In this document: positions 26,485 to 35,129 of the stretch, piece after piece | How the letters are laid out: each line of letters opens with the position of its first letter | Numbering within the stretch: the first letter of the stretch is position 1 | NCBI GenBank assembly: GCA_035550795.1 | Contig: DASZOL010000058.1 | Location: 1-50,629 of the forward strand | Direction of reading: 5' to 3' | DNA: 50,629 nucleotides | Origin: DASRDR01 sp035550795 | GTDB lineage: Bacteria > Methylomirabilota > Methylomirabilia > Rokubacteriales > DASRDR01 | The notes under the pieces: generated by a model | The model's input: only the letters and a program-made list of their open reading frames with translations | Database searches by the model: none | What the model was told of the DNA's origin: nothing | Position numbers and translations under genes: made by a program

Positions 26485-27387
26485 CTACTGCTCCTTCCGC
26501 TCGGCGTTCGTCTGGCCGGGGAGGCGCGCGTGGATCCGCTCCAGCTCGCTCGCCGTCGGGCCGCCGGTGAGGCGCCCGTGGATGCGTTCGAGCTCCGCCG
26601 GCGAGGTGTAGGGAAGCTCGATGCGCCCGCGGCCCATCGTGCCCACCATCCGCACACGGGTGCCGAGCGTCAGGCGGAGCTCCTCCTCGATGGCCTCGAT
26701 GTCGGGCGGCCGGCGCTGGGGGCGGCGGCGGCCCGGGCGTCGAGCCTGGACGCCCGCCTCCGTCGCCCGGACGGACCAGTCCTGGGCCAGGATGCGCTCC
26801 CGGAGACGCAGCTGCGCGGCGGCGGAGGGCAGCCCCAGCAGGGCGCGGGCATGGCCCATCGTCAGCCACCCCTTCCGCAGGTCCTCCTGGATCGCCTCCG
26901 GGAGCCGGAGGAGGCGTAGCGCGTTCGCAATGGAGGAGCGGTCCTTCCCAAGTCGGCCGGCGAGCTCCTCCTGGGTCCATCCGAACTCCGCCAGCAGCCG
27001 CTGGTACGCCTGTGCCGCCTCGACCGGATTCAGGTCCTCCCGGAGAAGGTTCTCGACCAGCCCGAGCTCGAGCGCCTCGGCGTCGCTGGCGTCCCGGACG
27101 ATGGCCGGGACCCGGGCCAGCCCGGCCTGCTGGGCCGCCCGCCAGCGTCGCTCCCCGACGAGGATCTCGTACTGGCTTCCGCGCGGCCGGACGACCAACG
27201 GCTGGAGAATCCCGGAGGACCGGATCGAGGCGGCCAGCTCATCGAGCGCTTGGCCATCGAAGGTTCGGCGCGGCTGCTGAGGGTTCGGGATGAGGCTCTC
27301 GATGGGGAGGTCTCGCAGCCGCCCCCCCTCCTCGGCCTCAACCGGTGGCAGGAGGGCGCCCAGGCCTCGTCCGAGTGCGCGCTTCAT
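26485..27387 (-). CDS. parB: Chromosome-partitioning protein ParB
   Basis: ParB is a CTP-dependent clamp that loads at parS sites and spreads to position the origin. Family motifs are present: IPNPQQPRRTF, EILVGERRWRAAQQAG (CTP-binding C-motif), LVENLLREDLNPVEAA, and the helix-turn-helix TQEELAGRLGKDRSSIANAL with GHARALLGL after it. I chose the ATG at 27387 (MKRALGRGLGALLP is the typical N-terminus), which overlaps parA by 50 bases. The protein is 300 residues. Confidence 0.95.
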   Translation of the reverse strand: MKRALGRGLGALLPPVEAEEGGRLRDLPIESLIPNPQQPRRTFDGQALDELAASIRSSGILQPLVVRPRGSQYEILVGERRWRAAQQAGLARVPAIVRDASDAEALELGLVENLLREDLNPVEAAQAYQRLLAEFGWTQEELAGRLGKDRSSIANALRLLRLPEAIQEDLRKGWLTMGHARALLGLPSAAAQLRLRERILAQDWSVRATEAGVQARRPGRRRPQRRPPDIEAIEEELRLTLGTRVRMVGTMGRGRIELPYTSPAELERIHGRLTGGPTASELERIHARLPGQTNAERKEQ

Positions 27388-28162
27388 CACGCCCCATGAC
27401 CTCCTTCGCCAGATCGAGATATGCAATCGCGCCAGGGGAGCGCAGGTCGTACTGGAGGATCGATCGCCCGTGACTGGGCGCCTCCGAGAGCCGGACGTTC
27501 CGCGGGATCACGGTGCTGAACACCTGCCCCTTGAAGTACCGCTCGACCTCCGCGCGAACCTGGGCGGTCAGCGTGATCCGCGCGTCGAAGAGCGTGAACA
27601 CGATCCCCTCGATCTCCAGGGCGGGATTCACCCGCGTGCGGACGGTCTCGAGGGTGCGGACGAGCTGGGCCAGGCCTTCCAGGGCAAAATACTCACACTG
27701 GAGCGGAATTAGGACGCCCTCGACCGCGACCAGCGCATTCAGCGTCAGGAGACCCAGGGACGGAGGGCAGTCCACGATCACGTAGCGAAAGCGCCCCCGC
27801 ACGGGGCTCAGCGCGGCCCGCAGCCGGCCCTCTCGGCCCGGGGCGGTGACGAGTTCGACCTCGGTCCCGACCAGGTCCGGACTGCCCGGCAGGAGCGTGA
27901 GCCCCGGGATCCCCGTCCCCCGGAGCGTCTCCGCGACCGGGCGGCCCTCGGCGAGCACGTCGTAGATCGTCCCGCCTTCCGGCTGGATCTCGGCGGACAG
28001 GCCAGCGGTCGTGTTGGCCTGGGGATCAAGATCGACTAGCAGGGTCGGCTGATTCGCCAGCGCGAGGGCGCTCGCCAGATTGACGGCCGTCGTCGTCTTC
28101 CCGACGCCGCCCTTCTGGTTCACGACCGCGATGCTGCGGCCCCGATGCCCGTCATGTTCCAC
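27338..28162 (-). CDS. parA: Chromosome-partitioning ATPase ParA (Soj)
   Basis: 274 residues. The deviant Walker A KGGVGKTTT (residues 17-25) with its signature lysine, the LLVDLDPQANTTAGL segment, VIVDCPPSLGLLTLNAL and the C-terminal SEAPSHGRSI are all typical of Soj/ParA, which forms DNA-bound gradients that move ParB-parS. The GTG start at 28162 is inside a parS-like site. It overlaps rsmG upstream by 11 bases and parB downstream by 50. Confidence 0.97.
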   Translation of the reverse strand: MEHDGHRGRSIAVVNQKGGVGKTTTAVNLASALALANQPTLLVDLDPQANTTAGLSAEIQPEGGTIYDVLAEGRPVAETLRGTGIPGLTLLPGSPDLVGTEVELVTAPGREGRLRAALSPVRGRFRYVIVDCPPSLGLLTLNALVAVEGVLIPLQCEYFALEGLAQLVRTLETVRTRVNPALEIEGIVFTLFDARITLTAQVRAEVERYFKGQVFSTVIPRNVRLSEAPSHGRSILQYDLRSPGAIAYLDLAKEVMGRDEARTRTRPGRPPATG

Positions 28163-28901
28163 GTGAAACGTCCGCGTCCAGCTCCGTCTGGCGGATTATA
28201 AGAAACTGCCGCCGCCAGGGCAATTCCCCGGCGAGGGCCAGTACAACCTCGCGCCGCGTCCCCCCCGGGCTCGGCCCAGCGCGGGGGCCGAGCGGACGCA
28301 CTAGCACCCCGCCCGGTGCCAGAAAGGGCGCGGCGAGCGCCCCCGCGGCCTGGCCCGGGGCCACGGCGCGCATCGTGACGGTCCGGAACCGTCCCGCCAG
28401 CGCCCCCGCGGCCAGGTCTTCGGCTCGGCCCCACTGGATCGTCACGGCAGTGAGCCCCAGCCTCCGCACGACGTGCCGCAGGAAGTTCGCCCGGCGGCGC
28501 GCCGCCTCGATCAGGACCACCTCCCAGGCCGGCCGCGCCAGCTTCAGGATCAAGCCCGGGATCCCGGGGCCGCTCCCGATGTCCAGCAGCGGAGTGGCCG
28601 GCTCCGGCAGCACCGCCAGGAGCATGAGCGACTCCAGGAGCAGGTGCCGGATGCGGGACACCCGGTCGCGATACGCGGTCAGGGCGCCGATGCGCTCCCA
28701 TCGCTCCAGCTCGTCCAGATAGGTGCCGGCCTGTGCGGGGAAGCCGGCAGGGAGGTCCAGCTCCAGGGCGGCCGCGCCGCGCCGGATGACCGCCTCGATG
28801 TCGACCTCCGGGGCAGCGGCCTCCCCCCGCGGTCGCCCGCGGGCGACCGCGGGCTCAGGCCCGGTGCGCCTCCCGCTCGACGGCCTTGCCCGGCGCCGCA
28901 C
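28152..28901 (-). CDS. rsmG: 16S rRNA (guanine-N7) methyltransferase RsmG (GidB)
   Basis: RsmG methylates G527 of 16S rRNA. The SAM site LLDIGSGPGIPGLILKL is clear, followed by VVLIEAARRRANFLRHVV and TVTMRAVAP. The protein has about 249 residues if it begins at GTG 28901; the first ~30 residues are low-complexity, and no better start is visible downstream. The start overlaps the end of yidC by 47 bases. The yidC-rsmG-parA-parB order is the classic origin-side layout, here lacking jag and mnmE. Confidence 0.92.
   Translation of the reverse strand: MRRRARPSSGRRTGPEPAVARGRPRGEAAAPEVDIEAVIRRGAAALELDLPAGFPAQAGTYLDELERWERIGALTAYRDRVSRIRHLLLESLMLLAVLPEPATPLLDIGSGPGIPGLILKLARPAWEVVLIEAARRRANFLRHVVRRLGLTAVTIQWGRAEDLAAGALAGRFRTVTMRAVAPGQAAGALAAPFLAPGGVLVRPLGPRAGPSPGGTRREVVLALAGELPWRRQFLIIRQTELDADVSRGT
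28155..28170. promoter_or_regulatory. parS centromere site
   Basis: TGTTCCACGTGAAACG matches the 16-base parS consensus TGTTTCACGTGAAACA at 14 positions, including the CACGTG core. It spans the parA start codon and the last codons of rsmG. ParB bound here could both segregate the origin and autoregulate parAB. Confidence 0.75.
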
Positions 28902-30573
28902 TGCGATCGATGAGGTACTGCTGGAGAATCGTGAGGCAGTTGTTCACGAGCCAGTACAGGACCAGCCCGGTGGGAAACTCGAGGAACATGAAGGTGAACA
29001 CCACCGGCATGAGCAGCATGATCTGCGCCTGCCGGGGATCGCCGACGGTGGGCGTCATCTTCTGCTGCACCAGCATCGAGATGCCCATCAGGATGGGTAG
29101 GACGTAGTAGGGATCCTTCTTCGAGAGGTCGGTGATCCAGAGCAGGAACGGAGCGCCCTGGAGCTCCACCGAGTACTGGAGCGTCAGGTAAAGTGCATAG
29201 AAAATAGGTATTTGCACGACCATGGGGAGGCAACCCCCCATGGGGTTCACCCCGTGCTTCCGGAACAGCTCCATCTGCTCCCGCTGGATTCGCTGGGGAT
29301 CCGCCTTGTGCTTTGAGCGGAGGGCGTTCACCTGCGGCTGGAGGGCCTGCATGGCCTTCATCGAGCGCATGCTCTTGAGGGAGAGCGGATAGAAGACGAC
29401 CTTCACGAGCACCGTGAGGAGAATGATCGCCACGCCGTAGTTCTGGCCGGGCAGCCAGGTGCCGAAGAAGTTCATGAGCCAGAGGAGCGGGACGCAGAAC
29501 CACCACATGGGGAACAGCACCCACATGAAGCGCCCGTAGTTCCGGGCCTGCGCCGCCTCGAGCCCCACGCCCAGCGCGCGGAGGCGCTCCCACTCCTTCG
29601 GCCCCACGTAGAGGTCCCCGCCGCCCTCCCAGGTCTGGCCCGCCCCGACCTGGACGTCGCGGAAGACGAGACCTACCTGGGTGACATCCTTGGCCCGGCC
29701 CCGGCTCAGGGCGTCCCCTGGCCGGCGGATCAGCGCGGCGATGAAGTAGTCGTCCTCCAGTCCTGCCCAGCGATGCTCGCCTCCCAGGATCGCATCCGGG
29801 ACGAGGTGGGGATCCTTCAGGCTCGGCCCCTCGGGCTCCGCCGGGTCCCTCAGCGCCGGCGCCGGGGCGTCCAAGGCCTGGGGATCGGCGCCCGGCCGGT
29901 CGATCAGGATGCGCCCCAGCAGGTGCCGGCCGTCCGCGCCCTCGCCGAAGGTGTGCCAGGGCTGGTCTGCCGCCGCCCCCGGCTCGGCAGGTGGCGTCGC
30001 CCAGTACATCGCGAGATCCACCGGTCCGGAGGCACCCGCTCGGCCTTGCACCTGGAGCGTGGCGGTCACCCGATAGGAGTCGGCGCGGAACTCCAGGGTC
30101 CGCCGGATCCGGAGCCCGTCCACCGTCGACCCGCTGAACGTCAACCGCCCTACGGGCTGCGCGCCGCCGATCTCCGTCCGCGCGGCATCCGGGAGGAGCG
30201 CCACGAGCTCGGCCGGTTGCCCGGGGCGCTGGACGGCGACCGCCAGCGGGCGGAGCGGCCCCTGGACCACGACCTGCTTCGCGCCGCGGTACTCGATCGT
30301 CCAGGCCGTCACGCTCCCGTCGCCCGCAAAGCTCACCCGGTACAGAGGCGCGACGACCTCCGTCACCGCGGCGGGTGTCCCGCTCGCCCGGGGCACCGGG
30401 GCCGGCGCCGGCCCCGTCGTGCTCGGCTGGCCCGGGGCCGCGGGGGCGGTGGGCCCCGCCGGCGGGCCCGGACGCGATTGCTCCGGCGGCGAGGGCGGTC
30501 CCCCGACCCAGATCTGCCACGCCAGGAGCACGGCGACGGACAGGGCAATCGCTATAAGTGCGCGTTTTTCCAT
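28855..30573 (-). CDS. yidC: Membrane protein insertase YidC (long form)
   Basis: The 572-residue insertase places proteins into the inner membrane, alone or with SecYEG. It has an N-terminal anchor (RALIAIALSVAVLLAWQIWV), a large periplasmic beta-supersandwich (~60-340), and a C-terminal five-helix core including LMNFFGTWLPGQNYGVAI, MKAMQALQPQVNALR, the hydrophilic-groove region, and LVLYWLVNNCLTILQQYLI near the end. The long form is typical of diderm bacteria. It starts 16 bases after rnpA, leaving no room for yidD. Confidence 0.96.
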   Translation of the reverse strand: MEKRALIAIALSVAVLLAWQIWVGGPPSPPEQSRPGPPAGPTAPAAPGQPSTTGPAPAPVPRASGTPAAVTEVVAPLYRVSFAGDGSVTAWTIEYRGAKQVVVQGPLRPLAVAVQRPGQPAELVALLPDAARTEIGGAQPVGRLTFSGSTVDGLRIRRTLEFRADSYRVTATLQVQGRAGASGPVDLAMYWATPPAEPGAAADQPWHTFGEGADGRHLLGRILIDRPGADPQALDAPAPALRDPAEPEGPSLKDPHLVPDAILGGEHRWAGLEDDYFIAALIRRPGDALSRGRAKDVTQVGLVFRDVQVGAGQTWEGGGDLYVGPKEWERLRALGVGLEAAQARNYGRFMWVLFPMWWFCVPLLWLMNFFGTWLPGQNYGVAIILLTVLVKVVFYPLSLKSMRSMKAMQALQPQVNALRSKHKADPQRIQREQMELFRKHGVNPMGGCLPMVVQIPIFYALYLTLQYSVELQGAPFLLWITDLSKKDPYYVLPILMGISMLVQQKMTPTVGDPRQAQIMLLMPVVFTFMFLEFPTGLVLYWLVNNCLTILQQYLIDRSAAPGKAVEREAHRA

Positions 30574-30589
30574 GCTTCTATAGCAATCT

Positions 30590-30958
30590 TCATCCGGGGC
30601 GTCGGGCGGCCTGCCGCAACGCCCCGGCGATCGCGTCCTCCAGCTGATCGAACCGGCTGGTCAGGGTTCCCTGGCGTGCGATGAAGCAGAGGCGGATGCC
30701 TTCCCGTGGCAGCAGGCTCCGCTGTCGCCGGTAGGCTTCCCGGAGACGCCGTCGAGCGCGGTTTCTCACCACGCTGCCGCCGAGCCGACGGCCGGCGGCG
30801 AAGCCCACGGCTCGCGGCCCGGGCTCTCGCCGCCAGAGCAGCACGAAGGCGGGGCCTTCCACGCGTGCCCCGCGACGGAACAGACGATCGAACTCCGCCC
30901 GGGATCGTAACCGCTCCGCCCGCGGCAGCCCTGCCCGCGGGGGCGGCGCTCCCGGCAC
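30590..30958 (-). CDS. rnpA: Ribonuclease P protein component
   Basis: The 122-residue basic protein helps the RNase P RNA cut tRNA 5' leaders. The family signature RLRSRAEFDRLFRRGAR near the N-terminus and GGSVVRNRARRRLREAYR (the RNR motif) are present. I chose GTG 30958, 5 bases beyond the rpmH stop; the frame is open upstream only as a shadow of rpmH. Confidence 0.93.
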   Translation of the reverse strand: MPGAPPPRAGLPRAERLRSRAEFDRLFRRGARVEGPAFVLLWRREPGPRAVGFAAGRRLGGSVVRNRARRRLREAYRRQRSLLPREGIRLCFIARQGTLTSRFDQLEDAIAGALRQAARRPG

Positions 30959-30963
30959 TCCGC

Positions 30964-31098
30964 CTAGCCCGTGAGCCGGCGCCGCCCCTTGGCGCGCCGC
31001 CGCTTCAGCACCTTCCGGCCGCCTTTCGTCGCCATGCGCGCCCGGAATCCGTGCGTCTTGGCGCGGCGGCGACGGTTCGGTTGGAACGTCCGCTTCAC
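30964..31098 (-). CDS. rpmH: 50S ribosomal protein L34
   Basis: 44 residues: KRTFQPNRRRRAKTHGFRAR then MATKGGRKVLKRRRAKGRRR, the near-invariant L34 sequence. It starts with GTG at 31098 and has TAGGAGGA as ribosome-binding site. It is the origin-proximal gene of the leftward operon, upstream of rnpA. Confidence 0.96.
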   Translation of the reverse strand: MKRTFQPNRRRRAKTHGFRARMATKGGRKVLKRRRAKGRRRLTG

Positions 31099-31136
31099 GA
31101 CTTCCTCCTAGCGCGCGCAATGCGCACAGCCCGCCC

Positions 31137-31166
31137 ATCCTACAGATGCGCCCACGACGGCGTCAA
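31137..31166 (-). promoter_or_regulatory. Promoter of the rpmH operon
   Basis: On the minus strand TTGACG (31161-31166), an 18-base spacer and TAGGAT (31137-31142) form a good sigma-70-like promoter. The rpmH start lies about 38 bases downstream of the -10 box. Confidence 0.6.
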
Positions 31167-31400
31167 GCGCTCGACCGCTCCTCGCGCCGGCGCCGCCCGG
31201 TTGCCGCCCGGAAGTGCCCCGTGCTATGGTGGGCCGCTCGGATCCGGGCACGGGGCGGGAGCAGTGGTCCCGACGCGCTCCGCCGCCACGGGCCGGCCAG
31301 GCGGTTCACAGTGTGTCAGGCGACGACACCAGGGCTCCCGTAGTTATCCACCGTCGTGGATAAGTGTGTGTGTAACTCGACTTCGTAGGAAGGCCTTGCC
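31167..31400. other. Putative replication origin region (rpmH-dnaA spacer)
   Basis: This spacer is where the coding strand switches from leftward to rightward. Near the dnaA end, TTATCCACC (31344-31352) and GTGGATAAG (31356-31364, the reverse complement of CTTATCCAC) form an inverted pair of DnaA boxes, followed by TGTGTGTAAC (~31365-31374), a weaker inverted box. The rpmH-dnaA location is a common oriC place. I see no long AT-rich unwinding element. Confidence 0.5.
31344..31364. promoter_or_regulatory. Inverted pair of DnaA boxes
   Basis: TTATCCACC and, on the opposite strand, CTTATCCAC face each other with a 3-base gap. Each matches the TTATCCACA consensus at 8 of 9 or better. They lie 37 bases upstream of dnaA, so they may serve both the origin and dnaA autoregulation. 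Confidence 0.65.
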
Positions 31401-32708
31401 ATGCGCGACGATCTACACCAGCGGCTGCTCGATGCGTTGGCCGACAAGCTGCCCCCCGAGGCACTCGACACGTGGATCCGCCCGCTCCGGGTTCTGGACG
31501 CCCGAGATACGCGCGTGGAACTCAGCGTCCCTAATAAGTTTTTCCGACAGCACCTCGAACAGCGTTACATCGACGTTCTCCGCGCGGCCGTCGTGGCCGT
31601 GGCCGGGCCGCGCGCCCATCTGGTGCTCTCGATCGACCGCTCCACGCCACCACCGGTCCCCTCGCCCCCGCCGCCGCCGGCCTTGCCGCCGCCCGACCTC
31701 GATCCCCGCTACAGCTTCGAGACCTTCGTCGTCGGGTCGTCCAACCAGTTCGCCCAGGCGGCCTCCCTAGCGGTCGCGGAGTCGCCCGCGAAGGCCTACA
31801 ATCCCCTCTTCATCTATGGCGGCGTGGGCCTCGGCAAGACGCACCTGCTCCAGGCCATCGGCCACCGTCTCGCGCAGAGCCACGCGCATCTCCGCATTCA
31901 GTACCTGTCGAGCGAGAAGTTCACCAACGACCTGATCGCGGCCATTCGCCACGACAAGACGCCCGAGTTCCGGCAGCGCTACCGGACCATCGATCTGCTC
32001 CTCATCGACGACATCCAGTTCCTGTCCGGCAAGGAGCGCACCCAGGAAGAGTTCTTCCACACCTACAACGACCTCTACCCCCATCGCCAGATCGTCCTCT
32101 CCAGCGATCGCTCCCCCAAGGAGATCCCGGACATCGAGGAGCGCCTCCGCTCCCGCTTCGAGTCGGCGCTGATCGCCGACATCCAGCCCCCGGAGTTCGA
32201 GACGCGCGTCGCCATCCTCAAGCGCAAGGCCGAGCTGGACCGCGTCGCCCTCCCGGACGACGTCGCGTACTTCATCGCCAACCGCGTCAAGTCGAACATC
32301 CGCGAGCTGGAAGGCTCGCTCGTGCGCATCCGCGCCTTCTGCAACCTCACCGGGCGCCCGCTCACCCTCGACCTGGCCCAGGAGGTGCTCGCCAACATCT
32401 GGGGCGCGGAGGAGCACCTCGTCACCATCGACGACATCCTCCGGCGCGTCGCCGAGGTCTTCCATGTCAAGACTCAGGACCTCCGCGCCAAGACCCGCAC
32501 CAAGGCCGTCGCCTTCCCCCGCCAGGTGGCCATGTACCTCGCCCGCCAGCTCACGAGCGACTCCTACGCCGACATCGGGCGCGGCTTCGGCGGGAAGGAC
32601 CACACCACGGTGCTCCACGCCGTGAACAAGATCGACGCCCTCCTCCAGCAGGACCCCAAGTTCCGGCGCACGCTCGACCACATCATCAACACGATCCGCC
32701 TCGCGTGA
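31401..32708 (+). CDS. dnaA: Chromosomal replication initiator DnaA
   Basis: 435 residues. Domain I (1-75) begins HQRLLDALADKLPPEALDTW; a short proline-rich linker (~85-100) is domain II; the AAA+ domain has Walker A YGGVGLGKTHLLQAIGH (~140) and Walker B IDLLLIDDIQFLSGKE; domain IV ends with the DNA-binding signature SYADIGRGFGGKDHTTVLHA. The domain II linker is short. AGGAAGG precedes the ATG by about 7 bases. Confidence 0.98.
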   Translation: MRDDLHQRLLDALADKLPPEALDTWIRPLRVLDARDTRVELSVPNKFFRQHLEQRYIDVLRAAVVAVAGPRAHLVLSIDRSTPPPVPSPPPPPALPPPDLDPRYSFETFVVGSSNQFAQAASLAVAESPAKAYNPLFIYGGVGLGKTHLLQAIGHRLAQSHAHLRIQYLSSEKFTNDLIAAIRHDKTPEFRQRYRTIDLLLIDDIQFLSGKERTQEEFFHTYNDLYPHRQIVLSSDRSPKEIPDIEERLRSRFESALIADIQPPEFETRVAILKRKAELDRVALPDDVAYFIANRVKSNIRELEGSLVRIRAFCNLTGRPLTLDLAQEVLANIWGAEEHLVTIDDILRRVAEVFHVKTQDLRAKTRTKAVAFPRQVAMYLARQLTSDSYADIGRGFGGKDHTTVLHAVNKIDALLQQDPKFRRTLDHIINTIRLA

Positions 32709-32898
32709 GCCGCGTCGTCCCCGACCGTCCCCACCGCGCCCCGGGCGTGTCCACCCCCGTCCCCCGGCTTATCCCCAGACCGCGACCCGCCGCCCCGCTA
32801 ACCCGGCTGCGCGCGCGGCCCCCTTCGCGCCGTTGTCCCCAGCCCCTACGACTACGACGACGACTGCCTTGTCTCTTTCAGGAGGGTTACTAAGACCC
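32709..32898. other. dnaA-dnaN spacer with a DnaA-box-like site
   Basis: The spacer holds TTATCCCCA (32768-32776), one mismatch from a DnaA box, plus TTGTCCCCA (32833-32841), and a short run of ACG/ACT triplets at 32847-32865. It may contribute to the origin or to dnaN expression. No promoter pair was found. Confidence 0.4.
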
Positions 32899-34008
32899 AT
32901 GGAATTCCAGGTTGCTCGCGAGCCACTGCTGCGCGCATTGCAGCTCCTGCAGAACATCGTCGAGCCTCGGCAGACGCTGCCGATCCTGGCCAACGTCCTG
33001 ATCGAGGCTCGTCCCGAGGGGCTGCGGCTCGCGGCGACGGATCTCGACGTCGGCGCCCGGGTCGCCGTGCCGGGGACGGTGTCCCGGCCAGGAGCCATCA
33101 CCCTCGCGGCGCGCAAGCTCGTGGAGCTTGTGCGGGAGCTCCCGGCCCAGCCGGTGGCGTTCTCGCTGCTCGACAATGGCGGGGTCGAGCTCAAGTGCGG
33201 GACCGCTCGTTTCAGGCTCGTCGGGCTCCCGGCCGAGGAGTACCCCCCGCTCGACGTCGACGTGGTCGGGGGAAGCCTCGGCATGGACGCGGGGCTCCTG
33301 CGCGCCATGGTGGGCCGGACCAGCTACGCCATGTCGCAGGACGAGAGCCGCCCGTTTCTCAACGGGCTCTATCTCGTCGCTGGCAAGCAGGAGCTCCGGC
33401 TGGTGGCGACCGACGGGCACCGGCTCGCCCTGGCGCGAAGCGCGGTGGACGGCGACGTGGAGATGGCCGGCATCGTGCCGCGAAAGGCGGTCCTGGAGCT
33501 GACTCGCGTCCTCGGCGGGGCCGAGCGGGTGGACCTCGCCCTCGGCGAGAGCAAGTTCTTCGTGCGGACCGAGGGCTTCGAGCTCGTCTCGAAGCTCGTC
33601 GAGGGCCAGTTTCCGAACTACGAGCAGGTCATCCCGAAGGCCTCGCCGCTCCGGCTGGTCGTCGAGCGCGAGGCCCTGTTGGCAGCGATCCGCCGCGTGG
33701 CGGTCGTCGCGGACGACCGGACGCGGCCGGTGCGCCTGACGGCCAGCGCGGACCAGCTCCGGCTCTCGGCCCAGAGCCAGGAGCTCGGAGAGGCCGAGGA
33801 GACCCTGCCGGCGGAGTTCGGCGGGGAGGAGCTGACGATCGGCTTCAATGCCCGCTACGTCCTCGATGCCCTGGGGCCGATGGATCGCCCGTGGACGGTC
33901 ATGGGCCTCAAGGACGCGCTGAGTCCTGGCGTCCTGGTGGGCGCGGCGGAGAAGGACGGCGCGCCGGACGACGCGTATCGCTGTGTTATAATGCCGATGC
34001 GCATGTGA
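32899..34008 (+). CDS. dnaN: DNA polymerase III sliding clamp (beta subunit)
   Basis: The 369-residue clamp forms a dimeric ring that holds polymerase III on DNA. The three clamp domains are recognisable: residues 1-~120 with LQNIVEPRQTLPILANVLIE, ~125-250 with SYAMSQDESRPFLNGLYL and ATDGHRLAL, and ~255-369 ending in the conserved CVIMPMRM. The ATG at 32899 follows AGGAGGG at a slightly long distance of ~13 bases; the upstream open frame is low-complexity. Confidence 0.98.
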   Translation: MEFQVAREPLLRALQLLQNIVEPRQTLPILANVLIEARPEGLRLAATDLDVGARVAVPGTVSRPGAITLAARKLVELVRELPAQPVAFSLLDNGGVELKCGTARFRLVGLPAEEYPPLDVDVVGGSLGMDAGLLRAMVGRTSYAMSQDESRPFLNGLYLVAGKQELRLVATDGHRLALARSAVDGDVEMAGIVPRKAVLELTRVLGGAERVDLALGESKFFVRTEGFELVSKLVEGQFPNYEQVIPKASPLRLVVEREALLAAIRRVAVVADDRTRPVRLTASADQLRLSAQSQELGEAEETLPAEFGGEELTIGFNARYVLDALGPMDRPWTVMGLKDALSPGVLVGAAEKDGAPDDAYRCVIMPMRM

Positions 34009-34025
34009 GGGGAGGCCCGCCCGGG

Positions 34026-35129
34026 GTGCATGTTCGATGGATCGAGCTGGTCGGGTTTCGCAATCACACGTCCCTCACATTCGCTCCTGAGCCGGGGCTG
34101 AACGTTCTCGTCGGCAAGAACGGCCAGGGCAAGACATCGATCCTCGAGGCCATCTACCTCCTGTTGACCGGCCGCTCGTTCCGGACGGCGAAGCTCGTCG
34201 AGTGTCTGGGCTGGAACGCGGGCGGCCACACGACGCTGGCGGGTGAGCTGGTCGCGGGGAGCCAGGTGCGGAGCGTGCGCCTCGAGTTGGTCGCACGCGA
34301 GGGAGGACCGGAGGTGCGGGGGATGCTCTGTCCGTGGGCGGGAGCCGTGAGCTTCGCGGCGTCCGACCTCGCCCTGCTCGCGGGCGGTCCCCATCTCCGG
34401 CGGGCCTACCTGGATGCCGCGGCGGCCAGGCTCGTGCCGGTTCACGCGGAGGCTGGCCGGCGCTATCGCCTGGCGCTCCACCAGCGAACCCGGCTCCTCG
34501 GCGACCTGGCGGGCCGGGCCGACGCCGAGCGGCTACTCGCGCCGTGGGACGAGCAGCTGGCCGCGCTGGGAAGCGAGATCGTGCACCGGCGCCTCGAGAC
34601 CCTCGCGCTCCTGGCAGAGGCGGCCGGCGACGTCCAGCGGGCGCTGGCGCCCGGGGCGGCCGGCGTGGTGCTGAGCTACGAGCCCTCGGTGCCTCCGGGC
34701 GCGGACCGGGCCGCCACGCAGGCGGCGCTCCTGGGGGCCCTGGCGGCCGCGCGCACGCGGGAGCTCCGCCGGGGGATGACGCTCGTCGGGCCGCATCGCG
34801 ACGACGTCGCGGTCCGGCTCGGTCGCGCCGACGCGCGGACCGCGGCCTCGCGCGGCGAGCAGCGGCTGCTGGCGCTCGCTCTGCGGCTGGCGGTGGCGGT
34901 CGTCGTCCGCCGGCGACTCGGGCACAACCCCGTCCTGCTGCTGGACGACGTGCTTTCGGAGCTGGACCGCGAGGTCGGCGGGCGAGTGCAGGCGTGGCTG
35001 GAGGGGCAGGGCCAGGTGGTCTACACCGCGACGGACGCCCAGCCGGCCGCGGCGGCCGCCGGGGCGGTCTGGCAGCTCACCGGCGGTCGCCTGGAGCCGC
35101 TCGGCGCGCTGGCCCCGGGGGCGGCATGA
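34026..35129 (+). CDS. recF: DNA replication and repair protein RecF
   Basis: RecF is an SMC-like ATPase that loads RecA at gaps with RecO and RecR. The 367 residues show Walker A GKNGQGKT (30-37), the ABC-type signature region TAASRGEQRLLALALRL, and Walker B LLLDDVLSELD. The GTG at 34026 follows the dnaN stop by 17 bases with GGGGAGG upstream. Its last bases overlap the gyrB start as ATGA. Confidence 0.96.
   Translation: MHVRWIELVGFRNHTSLTFAPEPGLNVLVGKNGQGKTSILEAIYLLLTGRSFRTAKLVECLGWNAGGHTTLAGELVAGSQVRSVRLELVAREGGPEVRGMLCPWAGAVSFAASDLALLAGGPHLRRAYLDAAAARLVPVHAEAGRRYRLALHQRTRLLGDLAGRADAERLLAPWDEQLAALGSEIVHRRLETLALLAEAAGDVQRALAPGAAGVVLSYEPSVPPGADRAATQAALLGALAAARTRELRRGMTLVGPHRDDVAVRLGRADARTAASRGEQRLLALALRLAVAVVVRRRLGHNPVLLLDDVLSELDREVGGRVQAWLEGQGQVVYTATDAQPAAAAAGAVWQLTGGRLEPLGALAPGAA

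Noticed and set aside
32847..32865. ACG/ACT triplet run as a DnaA-trio element
   Set aside because: The triplets do not follow the A-rich trio pattern and are not directly next to a strong DnaA box.
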